Shown: in pieces, positions 8,934 through 18,770 of the stretch
How positions within the stretch are numbered: position 1 is the stretch's first letter
Layout: each line of letters opens with the position of its first letter
Source: Robbsia sp. KACC 23696
Lineage (GTDB): Bacteria; Pseudomonadota; Gammaproteobacteria; Burkholderiales; Burkholderiaceae
DNA: 64,000 nt
Reading direction: 5' to 3'
NCBI RefSeq assembly: GCF_039852015.1
Contig: NZ_CP156626.1
Span: forward strand, 2,080,249 to 2,144,248
Made by a program: the position numbers and the translations under genes
The notes under the pieces: model-generated
The model's input: only the letters and a program-made list of their open reading frames with translations
What the model was told of the DNA's origin: nothing
Databases searched by the model: none

Positions 8934-9833
8934 ATGAATCTCGTTCTACAAGTCCCCTCCGACGTCGCACTGCGCGAGTCCACTGCCCAGCAGCTCGCAC
9001 GGCCGCTGGATGCGGACCATATCGCCGCCGTACGCGCGCTCTGTCCGACGACGTCCCGCGTCGAGACGATCGACGCCTACGCAGTGCGTTTCCTCGATGT
9101 GGACCAGGCCGCGGGCGATGCGCAGACGCGCACTGCCGTCGAACACTATTGCGCGACCAAGGGGCTTGACGCGTCCTGGGTACCGGCGCGGCCGCTTTCC
9201 GCCTTCCGCCTGCTGGCAATGGATATGGATTCGACGCTGATCACGATCGAGTGTATCGATGAAATCGCCGATTTCTGCGGACTGAAGGCCGAAGTGTCGG
9301 CCATCACGGAAGCGGCGATGCGCGGCGAAATTCCGGACTTCAGCGAAAGCCTGCGACGCCGCGTGGCCCTGCTCCAAGGCCTGGAGGCCGCCGTGCTGGA
9401 ACGCGTCTACGAGGAGCGTGTGCGGCTCTCACCGGGCGCCGAGACGCTATTGGCGGGCGCACGGGCAGCCGGCCTGAAAACCTTGCTCGTCTCGGGCGGT
9501 TTCACGTTCTTTACCGAAAAACTACGCGCGCGACTTGGCCTGGATGCGGCCTATGCGAACACGCTGGAAATCGTCGACGGGAAGTTGACCGGACGCGTAT
9601 TGGGTGAAATCGTCGACGGCGCGGTAAAAGCGCGGCACGTCGTCGACACCTGCGCAGCCATGGGCGTCGCGCCCGAGACCGCCATCGCCATGGGCGACGG
9701 TTCAAACGATTTGCCGATGATGGCGAAAGCCGGCCTCTCGGTCGCCTATCGCGCCAAGCCGAAAGTCCGTGCCGGTGCCAGCGTCGCACTGGATCATGCC
9801 GGCCTCGACGGCGTCTTGCGCCTGTTCGTCTGA
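8934..9833 (+). CDS. serB: Phosphoserine phosphatase
   Basis: The 299-residue protein removes phosphate from O-phosphoserine, the last step of L-serine synthesis. Its HAD-superfamily catalytic motif is AMDMDSTLITIE, with the nucleophile and acid/base aspartates. Motif II is the SGGF segment and motif III is AMGDGSNDLPMM. The N-terminal about 80 residues correspond to the regulatory ACT-like part seen in the long SerB form. The start at 8934 (MNLVLQVPSD) was preferred over an in-frame ATG at 8847, which lies inside the helicase gene. It is convergent with metC, and only 44 bases separate them. The gap contains a short direct repeat (CTGACAG-GCGCGTCG twice) but no evident hairpin-T terminator. 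Confidence 0.93.
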   Translation: MNLVLQVPSDVALRESTAQQLARPLDADHIAAVRALCPTTSRVETIDAYAVRFLDVDQAAGDAQTRTAVEHYCATKGLDASWVPARPLSAFRLLAMDMDSTLITIECIDEIADFCGLKAEVSAITEAAMRGEIPDFSESLRRRVALLQGLEAAVLERVYEERVRLSPGAETLLAGARAAGLKTLLVSGGFTFFTEKLRARLGLDAAYANTLEIVDGKLTGRVLGEIVDGAVKARHVVDTCAAMGVAPETAIAMGDGSNDLPMMAKAGLSVAYRAKPKVRAGASVALDHAGLDGVLRLFV

Positions 9834-9877
9834 CAGGCGCGTCGCCCCCTGACAGAGGCGCGTCGGCCGCCGCTCGC

Positions 9878-11080
9878 TTAGCCCGCCACGGCGGTCAGAT
9901 GGGCCGTCAGGCTCTGCTCCAGATCGGCGCGCAGGTCTTCCTCGTTTTCCAGGCCGACATAGAAGCGCACGAGCGTGCCCTTGTGCGGCCATTCCGCGGC
10001 CGTCCGCAGCGACGGCAGATCGTAGGGCAAGGCCAGGCTATGCGCGCCGCCCCAGCTGAAACCGATCTTGAACAATTTCAGCCCTTCCACGAAGGCATCG
10101 ATTTGTTTCGCTGAATAGGCCGCATCGAAGACGATCGAGAACAGGCCGCCGGTGCTGGTGAAATACCGGCGCCAGCTTGCATGGCCAGGGCAATCCGGCA
10201 AGCCGGGATGCAACACCGTCGCCACTTCCTGACGCAACTTCAACCACGTCGCCAACGCCAGGGCGGTGCGATCGTGTGCGGCAAACCGCAGCGCGAGCGT
10301 CGGCAGGCTGCGCAACACCAAAGAGCAATCGTCCTGCGAGACACCCAGACCCAAGCGCGCGCGTGCGCGCTTCAGTTTGAAATGCAGGTCCTTTTCGCGC
10401 GTGATCACCGCCCCCATCAGCACATCGCTGGCGCCAGACTGATATTTCGTCAGCGCCTGCATCGAGATATCGCAGCCGTAATCGAAGGGCTTGAAGCCGA
10501 TGCCCGCCGAGTAGGTGTTATCGATTGCCGTCGGGATGCCGGCCGCCTTGGCCGCCGCGGTGATCGCGGCCACATCGGGCACTTCCATCGATACCGAACC
10601 GGGCGCCTCGATCCAGATCAGGCGGGTATTCGGCCGGATCATCGCGCGCACCGCGTCGGCATCGGTCGGATCGTAGTAGCGAACCGTGACGCCGAAGTCC
10701 GCCGCCAGCCATTCCGCATGATCGCGGTTCGGCGTGTAGGCATTGTCGGGCACCAGCACGTCGTCGCCCTGGCGCACCAGGGCGAAATACACATTCGAGA
10801 TTGCCGCAAGGCCGGACGGCTGCAGCAGGCAGTAGTACCCGCCCTCGATCAAGGCGAGCCGCTTCGCGAGGGTCGCCGAGGTGGGTGTCTGATGCAGGCC
10901 GTAGCGCCATTGGCTATCGCTGTGCGGATCGTAATCGCGCATCGCCTTCAGGTCTGGGAACAACACCGTCGACGCCCGATGGACCGCTACTGGAAAGGCC
11001 TCGAAACCGGGCGCGAGGTCCGGGGATTCGTGCAACAGACGCGTCTGAAAAGACGGGGAATCGGATGGCGTAACACTCAT
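9878..11080 (-). CDS. metC: Cystathionine beta-lyase (PLP-dependent)
   Basis: The 400-residue protein belongs to the Cys/Met-metabolism PLP enzymes. The PLP lysine lies in ALTKYQSGASDV. Other family motifs are PDNAYTPNRD, APGSVSMEVPD and the C-terminal SWGGAHSL segment, typical of cystathionine beta-lyases. The reaction splits cystathionine into homocysteine, pyruvate and ammonia on the way to methionine. The start at 11080 has an AAGGA ribosome site nine bases ahead. The 22 additional in-frame codons upstream are Cys/Arg-rich and lie in the leader. The leader is about 210 bases long if the -10 element at 11298-11303 is used, and contains a strong hairpin, suggesting leader-based control. A PLP lyase of related specificity is possible. 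Confidence 0.88.
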   Translation of the reverse strand: MSVTPSDSPSFQTRLLHESPDLAPGFEAFPVAVHRASTVLFPDLKAMRDYDPHSDSQWRYGLHQTPTSATLAKRLALIEGGYYCLLQPSGLAAISNVYFALVRQGDDVLVPDNAYTPNRDHAEWLAADFGVTVRYYDPTDADAVRAMIRPNTRLIWIEAPGSVSMEVPDVAAITAAAKAAGIPTAIDNTYSAGIGFKPFDYGCDISMQALTKYQSGASDVLMGAVITREKDLHFKLKRARARLGLGVSQDDCSLVLRSLPTLALRFAAHDRTALALATWLKLRQEVATVLHPGLPDCPGHASWRRYFTSTGGLFSIVFDAAYSAKQIDAFVEGLKLFKIGFSWGGAHSLALPYDLPSLRTAAEWPHKGTLVRFYVGLENEEDLRADLEQSLTAHLTAVAG

Positions 11081-11174
11081 GGTGATCCTTGTAGCGTGCT
11101 GTAACCGGCAACGGGCCCGCCAACCGCTACAATGCACGCAGCGCAAGTCCTTTGCGCGGAGCGGGCCTGCGCAA

Positions 11175-11202
11175 ACGGCACCGGGGTCTCCCTCGGTGCC
11201 GT
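11175..11202 (-). promoter_or_regulatory. Strong hairpin in the metC leader
   Basis: ACGGCACCG and CGGTGCCGT are perfect 9-base inverted repeats around a 10-base loop, about 95-120 bases before the metC start. There is no T-run after it on either strand, so it is not a simple intrinsic terminator. A role in attenuation or RNA stability is inference. Confidence 0.5.
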
Positions 11203-11297
11203 CGGCGGCCCTGCTCCGTGTGACATGCGCTGGTGCTGCGGCCGCGGAGGGTGCCTCACCCGCCTGACGGCATGTCTCAATGAATTCGATACCACGT

Positions 11298-11303
11298 AGT
11301 ATA
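11298..11303 (-). promoter_or_regulatory. Likely -10 element for metC
   Basis: TATACT on the minus strand sits in the context GCTATACTACG, which is also found at the ndk promoter (49556-49564). It would place the start of transcription about 210 bases before the metC ATG. No consensus -35 is visible. Confidence 0.4.
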
Positions 11304-11397
11304 GCGGTCCGCGTGCGAAGGCACCGGGAATGCCCTTATTTCCGACCCTTCGCCAGCGCGCGCAGCACCTTCATTTTTGCTTGATCAGGAAAGTTCG

Positions 11398-11976
11398 ATG
11401 ACGTTTGCGTTCCCCCCGCGGTCCGCCGCGGTTGACTCGCCTTACACCCGCCCTGGCGCCATGGCGCCCCACTCGATCGCGCCGCAGCAACGCGTGCGGC
11501 GTCTGCGTGCCGTCGTCGCGTTGACGGTCGTCGGTATCGTGGGCGGTCTGTCCGGATGCACTTCGATCGAGCAGATGCCGATCCCCTTCATCAAGAAACG
11601 GGGGCCGGATCTGACCAATGGGCGGGCATCGGCGGAAAACATGGTCCGCCTCGATGCCGCGATGCGTTCCGGCTGCGATGTGGTCGACAATATCGAGCGG
11701 CCGCCGCCGAAGCAGGATCCTCGGGACCCGGCCCCGCAGCGTTGGGTCGCGCGCACCTGCCACGGCGATATCGTCTATGACGTGACGACGGTGCCCGGAA
11801 AAGACGGTCCGTCAATCAAGGTCACCCCGGTGCCGGGGCCGATCGATCGGCCGATGAATACGCACTTCGTTCCGGCCGGGCTCGACGGCGCATCGGACGA
11901 TGCGGCGCCCGCATCTGGCAATGGTGCGGCGCCGGTCGACATCCACACCGGGCAGACGCCGGTGCTGCCTAAGTAA
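11398..11976 (+). CDS. Putative lipoprotein of unknown function
   Basis: I do not recognise the family. The 192-residue protein has an unusually long N-region (about 33 residues with Pro and Arg), a hydrophobic core and a lipobox VGGLSGC near residue 48, so it should be an outer- or inner-membrane lipoprotein. The mature part has two further cysteines (RSGC and ARTC) about 40 residues apart that could form a disulfide, then a Gly/Asp/Ala-rich tail. The start at 11398 follows an AGGAAAG ribosome site; an ATG seven codons upstream is possible. It stands alone between divergent metC and convergent rimO. Confidence 0.65.
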   Translation: MTFAFPPRSAAVDSPYTRPGAMAPHSIAPQQRVRRLRAVVALTVVGIVGGLSGCTSIEQMPIPFIKKRGPDLTNGRASAENMVRLDAAMRSGCDVVDNIERPPPKQDPRDPAPQRWVARTCHGDIVYDVTTVPGKDGPSIKVTPVPGPIDRPMNTHFVPAGLDGASDDAAPASGNGAAPVDIHTGQTPVLPK

Positions 11977-12020
11977 GCGTTCGACACCGCCGTTGGATGC
12001 CGGCAGCGAGGTGGACGCGA

Positions 12021-13403
12021 TCAGGAAACGTCGCCCCACAGGTCGTGGCCATCGGCGCCCGTCACGCGTACCGTGATGAAATCGCCGGCCTTGTAGCGCT
12101 TCGATGCCTTTTGCGCCGGCGAGATATAGACGACGCCATCGATTTCCGGCGCGTCGGCGGCTGAGCGACCGATACCGCCATCGGCATTGACTTCGTCGAC
12201 CAGCACGCGGATCGGCTTGCCGACCTTGCGCTTAAGGCGTTCCGCGGACACACGCTCCGCTACTTCCATGAAACGCGCACGGCGCGCTTCACGCACGTCT
12301 TCCGGCAAGGCGCCTGGCAGGTCGTTGGCCGTCGCGCCGTCCACCGGCGAATAGGCAAAACAGCCGACGCGATCGATCTGCGCTTCCTCGATGAAATCGA
12401 GCAGCGTTTGAAACTCTTCCTCGGTCTCGCCCGGGAAACCGGCGATGAAGGTGCTGCGGATCGTCAATTCCGGACAGATCTCGCGCCAGGCCTTGATCCG
12501 CTCCATCGTCTTTTCCGCGTTGCCGGGACGCTTCATCCGGCGCAACACGTCCGGGTGCGCGTGCTGCAGCGGCACGTCGAGATAAGGCAGGACCTTGCCC
12601 TCGGCCATCAAGGGGATGATCTCGTCGACGTGCGGATACGGATAGACATAGTGCAGACGGACCCAGCCGCCGTATTGCTGCGCCAGCTCGCCCAGGGCGG
12701 CCACCAGCTCGGTCATCCGGGTCTTGATCGGACGACCCTGCCAGAAGCCGGTCCGATACTTGATATCGACGCCGTAGGCGCTTGTATCTTGCGAGATGAC
12801 CAGCAATTCCTTGACGCCGGACTGGAACAGCTTCTCGGCTTCCAGCATGACATCGCCGATCGGGCGCGACACCAGATCGCCGCGCATCGACGGGATGATG
12901 CAGAAGGTGCAGCGGTGATTACAGCCTTCCGAAATTTTCAGATAGGCGTAGTGGCGCGGCGTCAGCTTGATACCGGCCGGCGGCACCAGATCCGTGAACG
13001 GATCGTGCGGCTTCGGCAGGTGCGCATGGACGTGGTGCATCACCTCGTTCATCGCATGCGGGCCAGTGACCGCCAGCACGCGCGGGTGGATGTCCTCGAC
13101 GAGGCCGCCGCCATCGGCGTTCTTCTTCGCGCCGAGACAGCCGGTGACGATGACCTTGCCGTTTTCGGCCAGCGCTTCGCCGATCGCATCCAGGCTTTCC
13201 TGAACGGCATCGTCGATAAAGCCGCAGGTATTGACGACGACCAGATCGGCGCCGGCATAGTCACCGGCGATCTGATAACCCTCGGCACGCAATTGCGTGA
13301 TGATCTGCTCGGAATCGACGAGCGCTTTTGGACAGCCGAGCGACACAAAGCCCACGCGCGGATTGTGGTCTTTGGTGACGGCGATTTCGGCGGGACTGTT
13401 CAT
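12021..13403 (-). CDS. rimO: Ribosomal protein S12 methylthiotransferase
   Basis: The 460-residue radical-SAM enzyme adds a methylthio group to Asp88/89 of ribosomal protein S12. The N-terminal methylthiotransferase domain supplies three cysteines for the auxiliary [4Fe-4S] cluster (SLGCPK, NTCGFI, VTGCLG). The radical-SAM triad is [10 protein letters not shown] in the middle. A C-terminal TRAM domain begins near residue 390. RimO rather than MiaB is indicated by the [12 protein letters not shown] start and the [12 protein letters not shown] segment. It lies directly beyond phaR on the same strand, the arrangement usual in Burkholderia, but is separated by 280 bases with a possible terminator, so it likely has its own promoter. 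Confidence 0.95.
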   Translation of the reverse strand: MNSPAEIAVTKDHNPRVGFVSLGCPKALVDSEQIITQLRAEGYQIAGDYAGADLVVVNTCGFIDDAVQESLDAIGEALAENGKVIVTGCLGAKKNADGGGLVEDIHPRVLAVTGPHAMNEVMHHVHAHLPKPHDPFTDLVPPAGIKLTPRHYAYLKISEGCNHRCTFCIIPSMRGDLVSRPIGDVMLEAEKLFQSGVKELLVISQDTSAYGVDIKYRTGFWQGRPIKTRMTELVAALGELAQQYGGWVRLHYVYPYPHVDEIIPLMAEGKVLPYLDVPLQHAHPDVLRRMKRPGNAEKTMERIKAWREICPELTIRSTFIAGFPGETEEEFQTLLDFIEEAQIDRVGCFAYSPVDGATANDLPGALPEDVREARRARFMEVAERVSAERLKRKVGKPIRVLVDEVNADGGIGRSAADAPEIDGVVYISPAQKASKRYKAGDFITVRVTGADGHDLWGDVS

Positions 13404-13643
13404 AGCGACTTCCGTGTGTGGGGCATTGCGGACGCGACCGGACGCAGACCGGGCGACCCGCTATACAAAGCGAATCGCGCATTTTACCTGTCTCGCGCCC
13501 TTTCCCGGTATTCGATGCGGGAATCGACCCGCAAAGTGGGCTTGTTGGCAACAGAAAGCGCCATCGGCCAGCCGGCTTGCAGGCATTGCGCCCGTCCCAC
13601 ACAGCACTGCGCATCAAGATGCCCAGGCAATGAAAACCGGTAA

Positions 13644-13663
13644 TGGGCGGCTGCCACCGCCCA
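13644..13663 (-). terminator. Possible terminator hairpin after phaR
   Basis: A 7-base GC stem (TGGGCGG/CCGCCCA) with a 6-base loop lies 20 bases beyond the phaR stop. On the minus strand the following bases (ATTACCGGTTTTC) are only weakly T-rich, so termination is likely partial or Rho-assisted. Confidence 0.4.
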
Positions 13664-13683
13664 CCCATCCCCCGCCAGCCCGC

Positions 13684-14268
13684 TTACTCCGACGAGTCTT
13701 TCGGTTTCACGGGCGGCTGCGCGCCGAACGGGAACCCGGAGAACAAGCCCTGCGATTGACGACGCCATTGTTCCTGCATCTGCCCGAACACATCGCGCGA
13801 TTGGTCGAGGTAATGCTGCATCGCGTCCTGCATCGCCGGTGCACCCGGATTCATCATCTGCATCCACTTCTCCGGACTTACCGGGAAACCTTGCGAGGAC
13901 GCTTCCGCGCCGGCGTTCTCGATCTGCTTCGAGAACGCTTGCTGCATATCGGTGAAGGCTTTCAGATTCTGCTCCAGATAGGAGCCCATCACGCCTTGCA
14001 TGGCATTGCCGTAGAAGCGGATCATCTGGGCCAGCATCGGCGACGAGAACATTGGCATGCCGCCGTTCTCCTCTTCCAGAATAATCTGCAACAGGATGCT
14101 GCGGGTCAGATCCTCGTTCGTGCGTGCGTCCACGACCGTGAAGACCTGCTGCTCCAACACCAGTTGCTTGACGTCGAGCAAAGTGATGTAGGTGCTGGTC
14201 TGCGTGTCGTAGAGCCGACGATTCGGGTATTTCTTGATCAGCCGCTCTTCAGCGGATTTGCGATTCAT
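13684..14268 (-). CDS. phaR: Polyhydroxyalkanoate synthesis repressor
   Basis: The 194-residue protein has the diagnostic N-terminal PHA DNA-binding segment (IKKYPNRRLYDTQTSTYITL), followed by a granule-binding helical region. PhaR binds both DNA and PHA granules and represses phasin and phaR genes until polymer accumulates. The C-terminal third is rich in Gln, Met and Pro. The start at 14268 (MNRKSAEER) follows a GGAGACA site. The in-frame ATG 15 codons upstream gives a non-conserved His/Arg-rich leader. It is last in the phaC-phaA-phaB-phaR order, 87 bases after phaB. Confidence 0.95.
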   Translation of the reverse strand: MNRKSAEERLIKKYPNRRLYDTQTSTYITLLDVKQLVLEQQVFTVVDARTNEDLTRSILLQIILEEENGGMPMFSSPMLAQMIRFYGNAMQGVMGSYLEQNLKAFTDMQQAFSKQIENAGAEASSQGFPVSPEKWMQMMNPGAPAMQDAMQHYLDQSRDVFGQMQEQWRRQSQGLFSGFPFGAQPPVKPKDSSE

Positions 14269-14355
14269 GATGTCTCCGTGTCTCCTTCCGTCCCTTCCCG
14301 AATGGCATGGCATGCACGGGGAGCCGCGTGCTCGGCCCCCCGTGCCGTGCCGCCC

Positions 14356-15096
14356 TTACCCCATATGCAGGCCGCCGTTCAACGAAAAATCCGCGCCGGT
14401 GGCAAAGCCCGATTCATCGGAAGCGAGCCAATTGACGATGCTCGCGATTTCATCCTGCGTGCCCAGTCGCTTGACCGGAATCGTGGCGACGATCTTCTCG
14501 AGCACATCGGGACGAATCGATCGAACCATATCGGTGCCGATATAGCCGGGGGACACCGTATTGACCGTGATCCCGCGCGTCGCCAACTCCTGCGCCAGGG
14601 ACATCGTAAAGCCATGAATGCCGGCCTTCGCGGTCGAATAATTGGTTTGCCCGAACTGCCCCTTCTGACCGTTCACCGACGAGATATTGATAATACGCCC
14701 GAAGCCGGCCTGCACCATCGGCTCGACGACCTGCTTGGTGACGTTGAATAAACTCGTCAGATTGGTGTCGATGACCGTGTTCCAGTCGTCCCGCGTCATC
14801 TTGCGGAACACCGCGTCGCGCGTCACGCCGGCATTGTTCACCAGCACGTGTACATCGCCCACTTCCGCCCGTACGCGCTCGAAGGCGGCCGCCGTCGAAT
14901 CCCAATCCGCGACGTTCCCCTCCGAGGCAATGAAGTCGAAACCCAGCGCCTTCTGCTCCTGCAACCAGGTTTCCCGACGCGGCGAATTCGGCCCGCAACC
15001 GGCCACCACGATGAAGTCGGCCTTGTGCAGACGTTGACAGATCGCGGTACCGATGCCGCCCATGCCGCCGGTTACATACGCCACTCGTTTCGACAT
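14356..15096 (-). CDS. phaB: Acetoacetyl-CoA reductase (NADPH)
   Basis: The 246-residue short-chain dehydrogenase reduces acetoacetyl-CoA to (R)-3-hydroxybutyryl-CoA. Its Rossmann motif is TGGMGGIG at residue 9. The catalytic set is Ser in [11 protein letters not shown], then Tyr-x-x-x-Lys in [19 protein letters not shown] follows. There are two consecutive ATGs; the second is chosen because the AGGAGG ribosome site is only one base from the first, and because 246 residues is the standard PhaB length. The gene is between phaA and phaR. Confidence 0.96.
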   Translation of the reverse strand: MSKRVAYVTGGMGGIGTAICQRLHKADFIVVAGCGPNSPRRETWLQEQKALGFDFIASEGNVADWDSTAAAFERVRAEVGDVHVLVNNAGVTRDAVFRKMTRDDWNTVIDTNLTSLFNVTKQVVEPMVQAGFGRIINISSVNGQKGQFGQTNYSTAKAGIHGFTMSLAQELATRGITVNTVSPGYIGTDMVRSIRPDVLEKIVATIPVKRLGTQDEIASIVNWLASDESGFATGADFSLNGGLHMG

Positions 15097-15247
15097 CATG
15101 CCTCCTCGTTGTATCGCGCTTTCCCGGGCTTCGCCCGACGGGCCGTCCGGCCATGCATCCGATACATCGTCGGACCATTCGGCGCGGGAAAACGCTTCAT
15201 TGGTTTATGCCCCGCCCAGCCGGCGTTCGACGCCGACCGACGAAATA

Positions 15248-16429
15248 TCAGCGACGCTCCACTGCCAGGGCCACGCCCATGCCGCCACCGATACACAGCG
15301 ACGCCAAGCCACGCCGCGCATCGCGGCGCTGCATTTCATGCAACAAGGTCACCAGCACACGACAGCCCGATGCACCGATCGGATGACCGATGGCGATCGC
15401 GCCGCCGTTGACGTTGACCTTGTCCGTATCCCACCCCATTTCGCGGTTGACGGCGAGCGCCTGCGCGGCGAACGCCTCGTTGATCTCCATCAGGTCGAGG
15501 TCATCGACACCCCAGCCGGCACGGCTCAGGCAGCGCTGCGAGGCCGGCACCGGCCCCATGCCCATCGTCTTCGGATCGACCCCCGCGCTGGCGTAGGCAT
15601 GGATCGTCGCCAATGGCGTCAGGCCGAGCGCCTTGGCACGGCTGGCCGACATCACCAATACCGCCGCCGCGCCATCGTTCAAGCCCGAGGCATTGCCTGC
15701 CGTCACGGTGCCGCTCTTGTCGAACGCCGGTCGCAAGCCGGACAAGGCTTCCGCCGTCGCGCCATGACGAATGAACTCATCGGTATCGAACAGCACCGGG
15801 TCGCCTTTGCGTTGCGGCACCGGAACCGGCACGATCTCGTCTTTGAAACGCCCGTCGCGCTGCGCCGCTTCGGCCTTGTTTTGCGAGGCCGCGGCAAACC
15901 GATCCTGATCGGCACGCGAAACATCGAAGGTCTTCGCGACGTTCTCCGCGGTGACGCCCATGTGGTAATTGTTGAACGCATCCCACAAGCCGTCGACGAT
16001 CATCGTATCGACCAGCTTCGCATCGCCCATCCGGAATCCATCGCGCGAACCGGGCAACACATGCGGCGCCGCGCTCATGTTTTCCTGACCGCCCGCGATG
16101 ATGATGTCCGCATCGCCGGCGCGGATCGCGTTGGCCGCCAGCATGACGGCTTGCAGACCGGACCCGCAGACCTTGTTCAAGGTCCAGGCCGGCACCGTTT
16201 CCGGCAAGCCCGCTTTGATCGATGCCTGCCGCGCCGGATTTTGTCCGACGCCGGCGGTCAATACCTGCCCCATGATCACTTCGTCGACCTGGTCCGGTGC
16301 GACACCGGCACGCTTGAGCACGGCGTCGATCACGACTGCGCCCAGATCGGCTGCCGGGATGTGCGCCAGCGCGCCGCCGAATTTTCCGACGGCCGTGCGA
16401 GCGGCCGATACGATCACGACATCTTCCAT
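15248..16429 (-). CDS. phaA: Acetyl-CoA acetyltransferase (beta-ketothiolase)
   Basis: The 393-residue thiolase condenses two acetyl-CoA to acetoacetyl-CoA. The acylated Cys is in [11 protein letters not shown] near residue 89. The C-terminal active-site motifs are [14 protein letters not shown] and CIGGGMG, with His and Cys. The start is the ATG at 16429; the frame's earlier ATG reads through its ribosome site (GGAGAAG), and 393 residues is the usual length. It is downstream of phaC by 30 bases, so the two are surely co-transcribed, and 148 bases ahead of phaB's start codon region. Confidence 0.95.
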   Translation of the reverse strand: MEDVVIVSAARTAVGKFGGALAHIPAADLGAVVIDAVLKRAGVAPDQVDEVIMGQVLTAGVGQNPARQASIKAGLPETVPAWTLNKVCGSGLQAVMLAANAIRAGDADIIIAGGQENMSAAPHVLPGSRDGFRMGDAKLVDTMIVDGLWDAFNNYHMGVTAENVAKTFDVSRADQDRFAAASQNKAEAAQRDGRFKDEIVPVPVPQRKGDPVLFDTDEFIRHGATAEALSGLRPAFDKSGTVTAGNASGLNDGAAAVLVMSASRAKALGLTPLATIHAYASAGVDPKTMGMGPVPASQRCLSRAGWGVDDLDLMEINEAFAAQALAVNREMGWDTDKVNVNGGAIAIGHPIGASGCRVLVTLLHEMQRRDARRGLASLCIGGGMGVALAVERR

Positions 16430-16459
16430 GGTCTTCTCCATTCGATTGATGCTGCGTTT

Positions 16460-18640
16460 CTATGCGCTTCGTGCGCTGGGCGTCGCGACGTATCGCCCCG
16501 GCGCGGCTTCGATAACCGGATAGGCGACGCTGCCGTATCGCCAGGCGGGATCCGTGTCTTCCCGTACCGGCGGCCGGGTGAGCGACGCATCGTTGGCGGC
16601 GCGATGCGCGTCCTTGCCGGCACGCTCGGCCTTGTCCGTTACACCGGCGCGGCGTCGTGGCAATGCCGACTGCGCCTTCCCGGGGCGCCGACTGCCGGTT
16701 TGACGCGCGGCAAGCCAGGCCGACCAGGTCGGCCACCAACTGCCGGTTTCATACCGTGATCGATCCAACCATTGCTCGGCGTCGATGCTGGACCGCGGCG
16801 CGGTGTCGCCGCGCTCGGCTTCGCCGGGGATATGCCAGAACCCCCGTTTGTTCGCGGCGGGCGGGTTGACGACGCCGGCGATATGTCCCGATGCCCCCAA
16901 CACGAAAGACACGGGGCCGCCCAGCAAGGGTAACGATGCGTAGGCGCTTTTCCACGGCACGATATGGTCGTCGCGCGATCCATAGACGAAGGCTGGCGCC
17001 GTGATGGCGCGCAGGTCCACCGGCGCACCGCAGACCTGCAGTCCGCCCGGCTCGCGCAACCCATTATCGAGATAGAGTTGCCGCAGATACCAGCAGAACA
17101 TGGGGCCCGGCAGATGCGTGCCGTCGCCGTTCCAAAACAGCATATCGAATGCCGGAGGGGTGGCACCGAGCATGTAATTGCGTTGTACGTAATGCCAATG
17201 CAGCTCCTTCGGCCGCAGCAGCGAAAACGTATTGCCGAATTCGTTCGCCGTCATCAGTCCTGGCGCCGACGGATCCCCGATCGTGCGTTCGCGTTCGGCA
17301 ACCTGCTTGTCGTTGACGAACAGGCGCAACACGCCGGTATCGGTATAGTCGAGCAAGGTCGTCAGCAAACTGAGGGACGCGATGCGCGCGGGCGCAGGCC
17401 GCGAGCCATCTGCCGACGAAGGCAGCAGCGCCTGCGCCAACGGATGATCCGTCGGCGGCGACCAGCGCAACGCCAGTCGCCCCGCCTCGTCGCACTGACC
17501 GGCATCGAGCGCCGCAGCACAGCCCAGCAAGGCACCGCCGATACAGAAACCCATGACATCCAGCGCGGCGCTTCCCATGATGGCGGCGGCCGCATCCATC
17601 GCATACAACACTGCCCGCACGTAATCGTCCCACGTGGCGCCGGCCAACGATTGATCGGGATTGCACCACGAGATCAGAAAAACCGGATGCCCGGCATCGC
17701 AAAGATAACGGACAAGCGAATTGCGTTGCTGCAGATCGAGGATATAAAACTTATTGATACAGGGCGGCACGATCAATAACGGACGTTCGTAGTGCTCACC
17801 GCTGGGCGCGTACTGCAGCAATTGAAACAGCGGTGTTTCCATGACGACGGCACCCGGCGTGGCCGCCAGACTCACGCCGATCTCGAAAGCACTCGGATCC
17901 GATTGCGTGACCTTGCCGCGTCGCAGATCATCCAGCAAATGACCGATGCCGGCATGCAAGCTCGCGCCACTGCTATCGCGCATCGCCGCACGCGCAACGG
18001 CATTGAGTCCGAAGACGTTGGCGGGCGCCGTGGCGGCAATCCATTGCTCGACCAGAAAAGCCAGGCGTGCCGTGGTGTCGGCATCGCCCTGCACCGCCTG
18101 TGCCATCGCCCGCATCGTATCGGCGTTGATCCGATGCACGTGATCGGCGAAGCGCTCGGCCAGGGACAGTCCAGGCGTGTCGGCCTTGGTCTCGCCGCTA
18201 GCGGGGCTTGGCTGCGCGTTCGGTTCGGCGCCGGACATCGACGGGGTCGTCGATGCGCTACGAAAGCCGTTAGCCCACCCGGTGAAGTAATCCTGCCGCA
18301 GATTGGCCAGCGATGCCGGGGGGACCACCGGTGCATGCGCGCGCGCCATCGCCATCAGCATGTCGCGCCATAAAAGCACCTGTGCCTGCATCGCCTGCCA
18401 TGAGGCAGCGGATGCACGTCGCGTATTGTCGGGGCGTTGGGGCGCAGCCTCGCGCGGCGAGGCGTTTGCTTTGTCGGCGCCATCGGCGTCGTTCGCGGCG
18501 CGTGGCGTGTCGGCCTGTGCGGCCGCCGTATCGGAAGCGTTGCGCGACGTCCGTTGCGACGACGCGGATGTCGCTGTCGACGCGCGTGTTTTACGAACGG
18601 GCGCTGGGCGGTGCGGCGTGTGACGATCCGGCTCGGACAT
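16460..18640 (-). CDS. phaC: Class I poly(3-hydroxyalkanoate) synthase
   Basis: The 726-residue polymerase joins (R)-3-hydroxyacyl-CoA into polyester on granules. The lipase-like box is GFCIGGA with catalytic Cys366. The other members of the triad are Asp558 (GSRDDHIVPW) and His586 (GASGHIAGVV). Class I enzymes are usually about 560-640 residues, so this one is long. Residues 1-75 are a Ser/Thr/Ala-rich charged leader. About 50 extra basic residues (about 646-697) are inserted between the WLAA and the conserved final EAAPGRYV segment. The start at 18640 (MSEPDRHT) was preferred to one 16 codons upstream. It heads the operon phaC-phaA-phaB-phaR. Confidence 0.95.
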   Translation of the reverse strand: MSEPDRHTPHRPAPVRKTRASTATSASSQRTSRNASDTAAAQADTPRAANDADGADKANASPREAAPQRPDNTRRASAASWQAMQAQVLLWRDMLMAMARAHAPVVPPASLANLRQDYFTGWANGFRSASTTPSMSGAEPNAQPSPASGETKADTPGLSLAERFADHVHRINADTMRAMAQAVQGDADTTARLAFLVEQWIAATAPANVFGLNAVARAAMRDSSGASLHAGIGHLLDDLRRGKVTQSDPSAFEIGVSLAATPGAVVMETPLFQLLQYAPSGEHYERPLLIVPPCINKFYILDLQQRNSLVRYLCDAGHPVFLISWCNPDQSLAGATWDDYVRAVLYAMDAAAAIMGSAALDVMGFCIGGALLGCAAALDAGQCDEAGRLALRWSPPTDHPLAQALLPSSADGSRPAPARIASLSLLTTLLDYTDTGVLRLFVNDKQVAERERTIGDPSAPGLMTANEFGNTFSLLRPKELHWHYVQRNYMLGATPPAFDMLFWNGDGTHLPGPMFCWYLRQLYLDNGLREPGGLQVCGAPVDLRAITAPAFVYGSRDDHIVPWKSAYASLPLLGGPVSFVLGASGHIAGVVNPPAANKRGFWHIPGEAERGDTAPRSSIDAEQWLDRSRYETGSWWPTWSAWLAARQTGSRRPGKAQSALPRRRAGVTDKAERAGKDAHRAANDASLTRPPVREDTDPAWRYGSVAYPVIEAAPGRYVATPSARSA

Positions 18641-18770
18641 CGTGTTCGGTTCCCTTGATTGACAAGTCCACTCGATCCTCGGTCCCACATATCGCGTCTG
18701 TTTCGGCTTGGCATCCGATTTTCGACACGACGTTTGTAGCAGCGCGGCTCAGCCATATCTTCCCAGAACC

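Larger units (their letters stand above)
11081..11397 (-). other. metC leader and intergenic region
   Basis: This 317-base stretch lies between the divergent metC and lipoprotein genes. On the minus strand it has a TATACT -10 hexamer (11298-11303) without a good -35, and a strong hairpin at 11175-11202. It does not match the cobalamin, SAM or SAH riboswitch consensus that I can recall. I see no gene in it. Confidence 0.5.

Noticed and set aside
11081-11397. Known riboswitch (cobalamin, SAM, SAH) in the metC leader
   Set aside because: None of the conserved core sequences I know is present.
12408-13643. A 411-codon plus-strand frame opposite rimO
   Set aside because: It is an antisense shadow of a well-conserved gene and has no ribosome site or domain.
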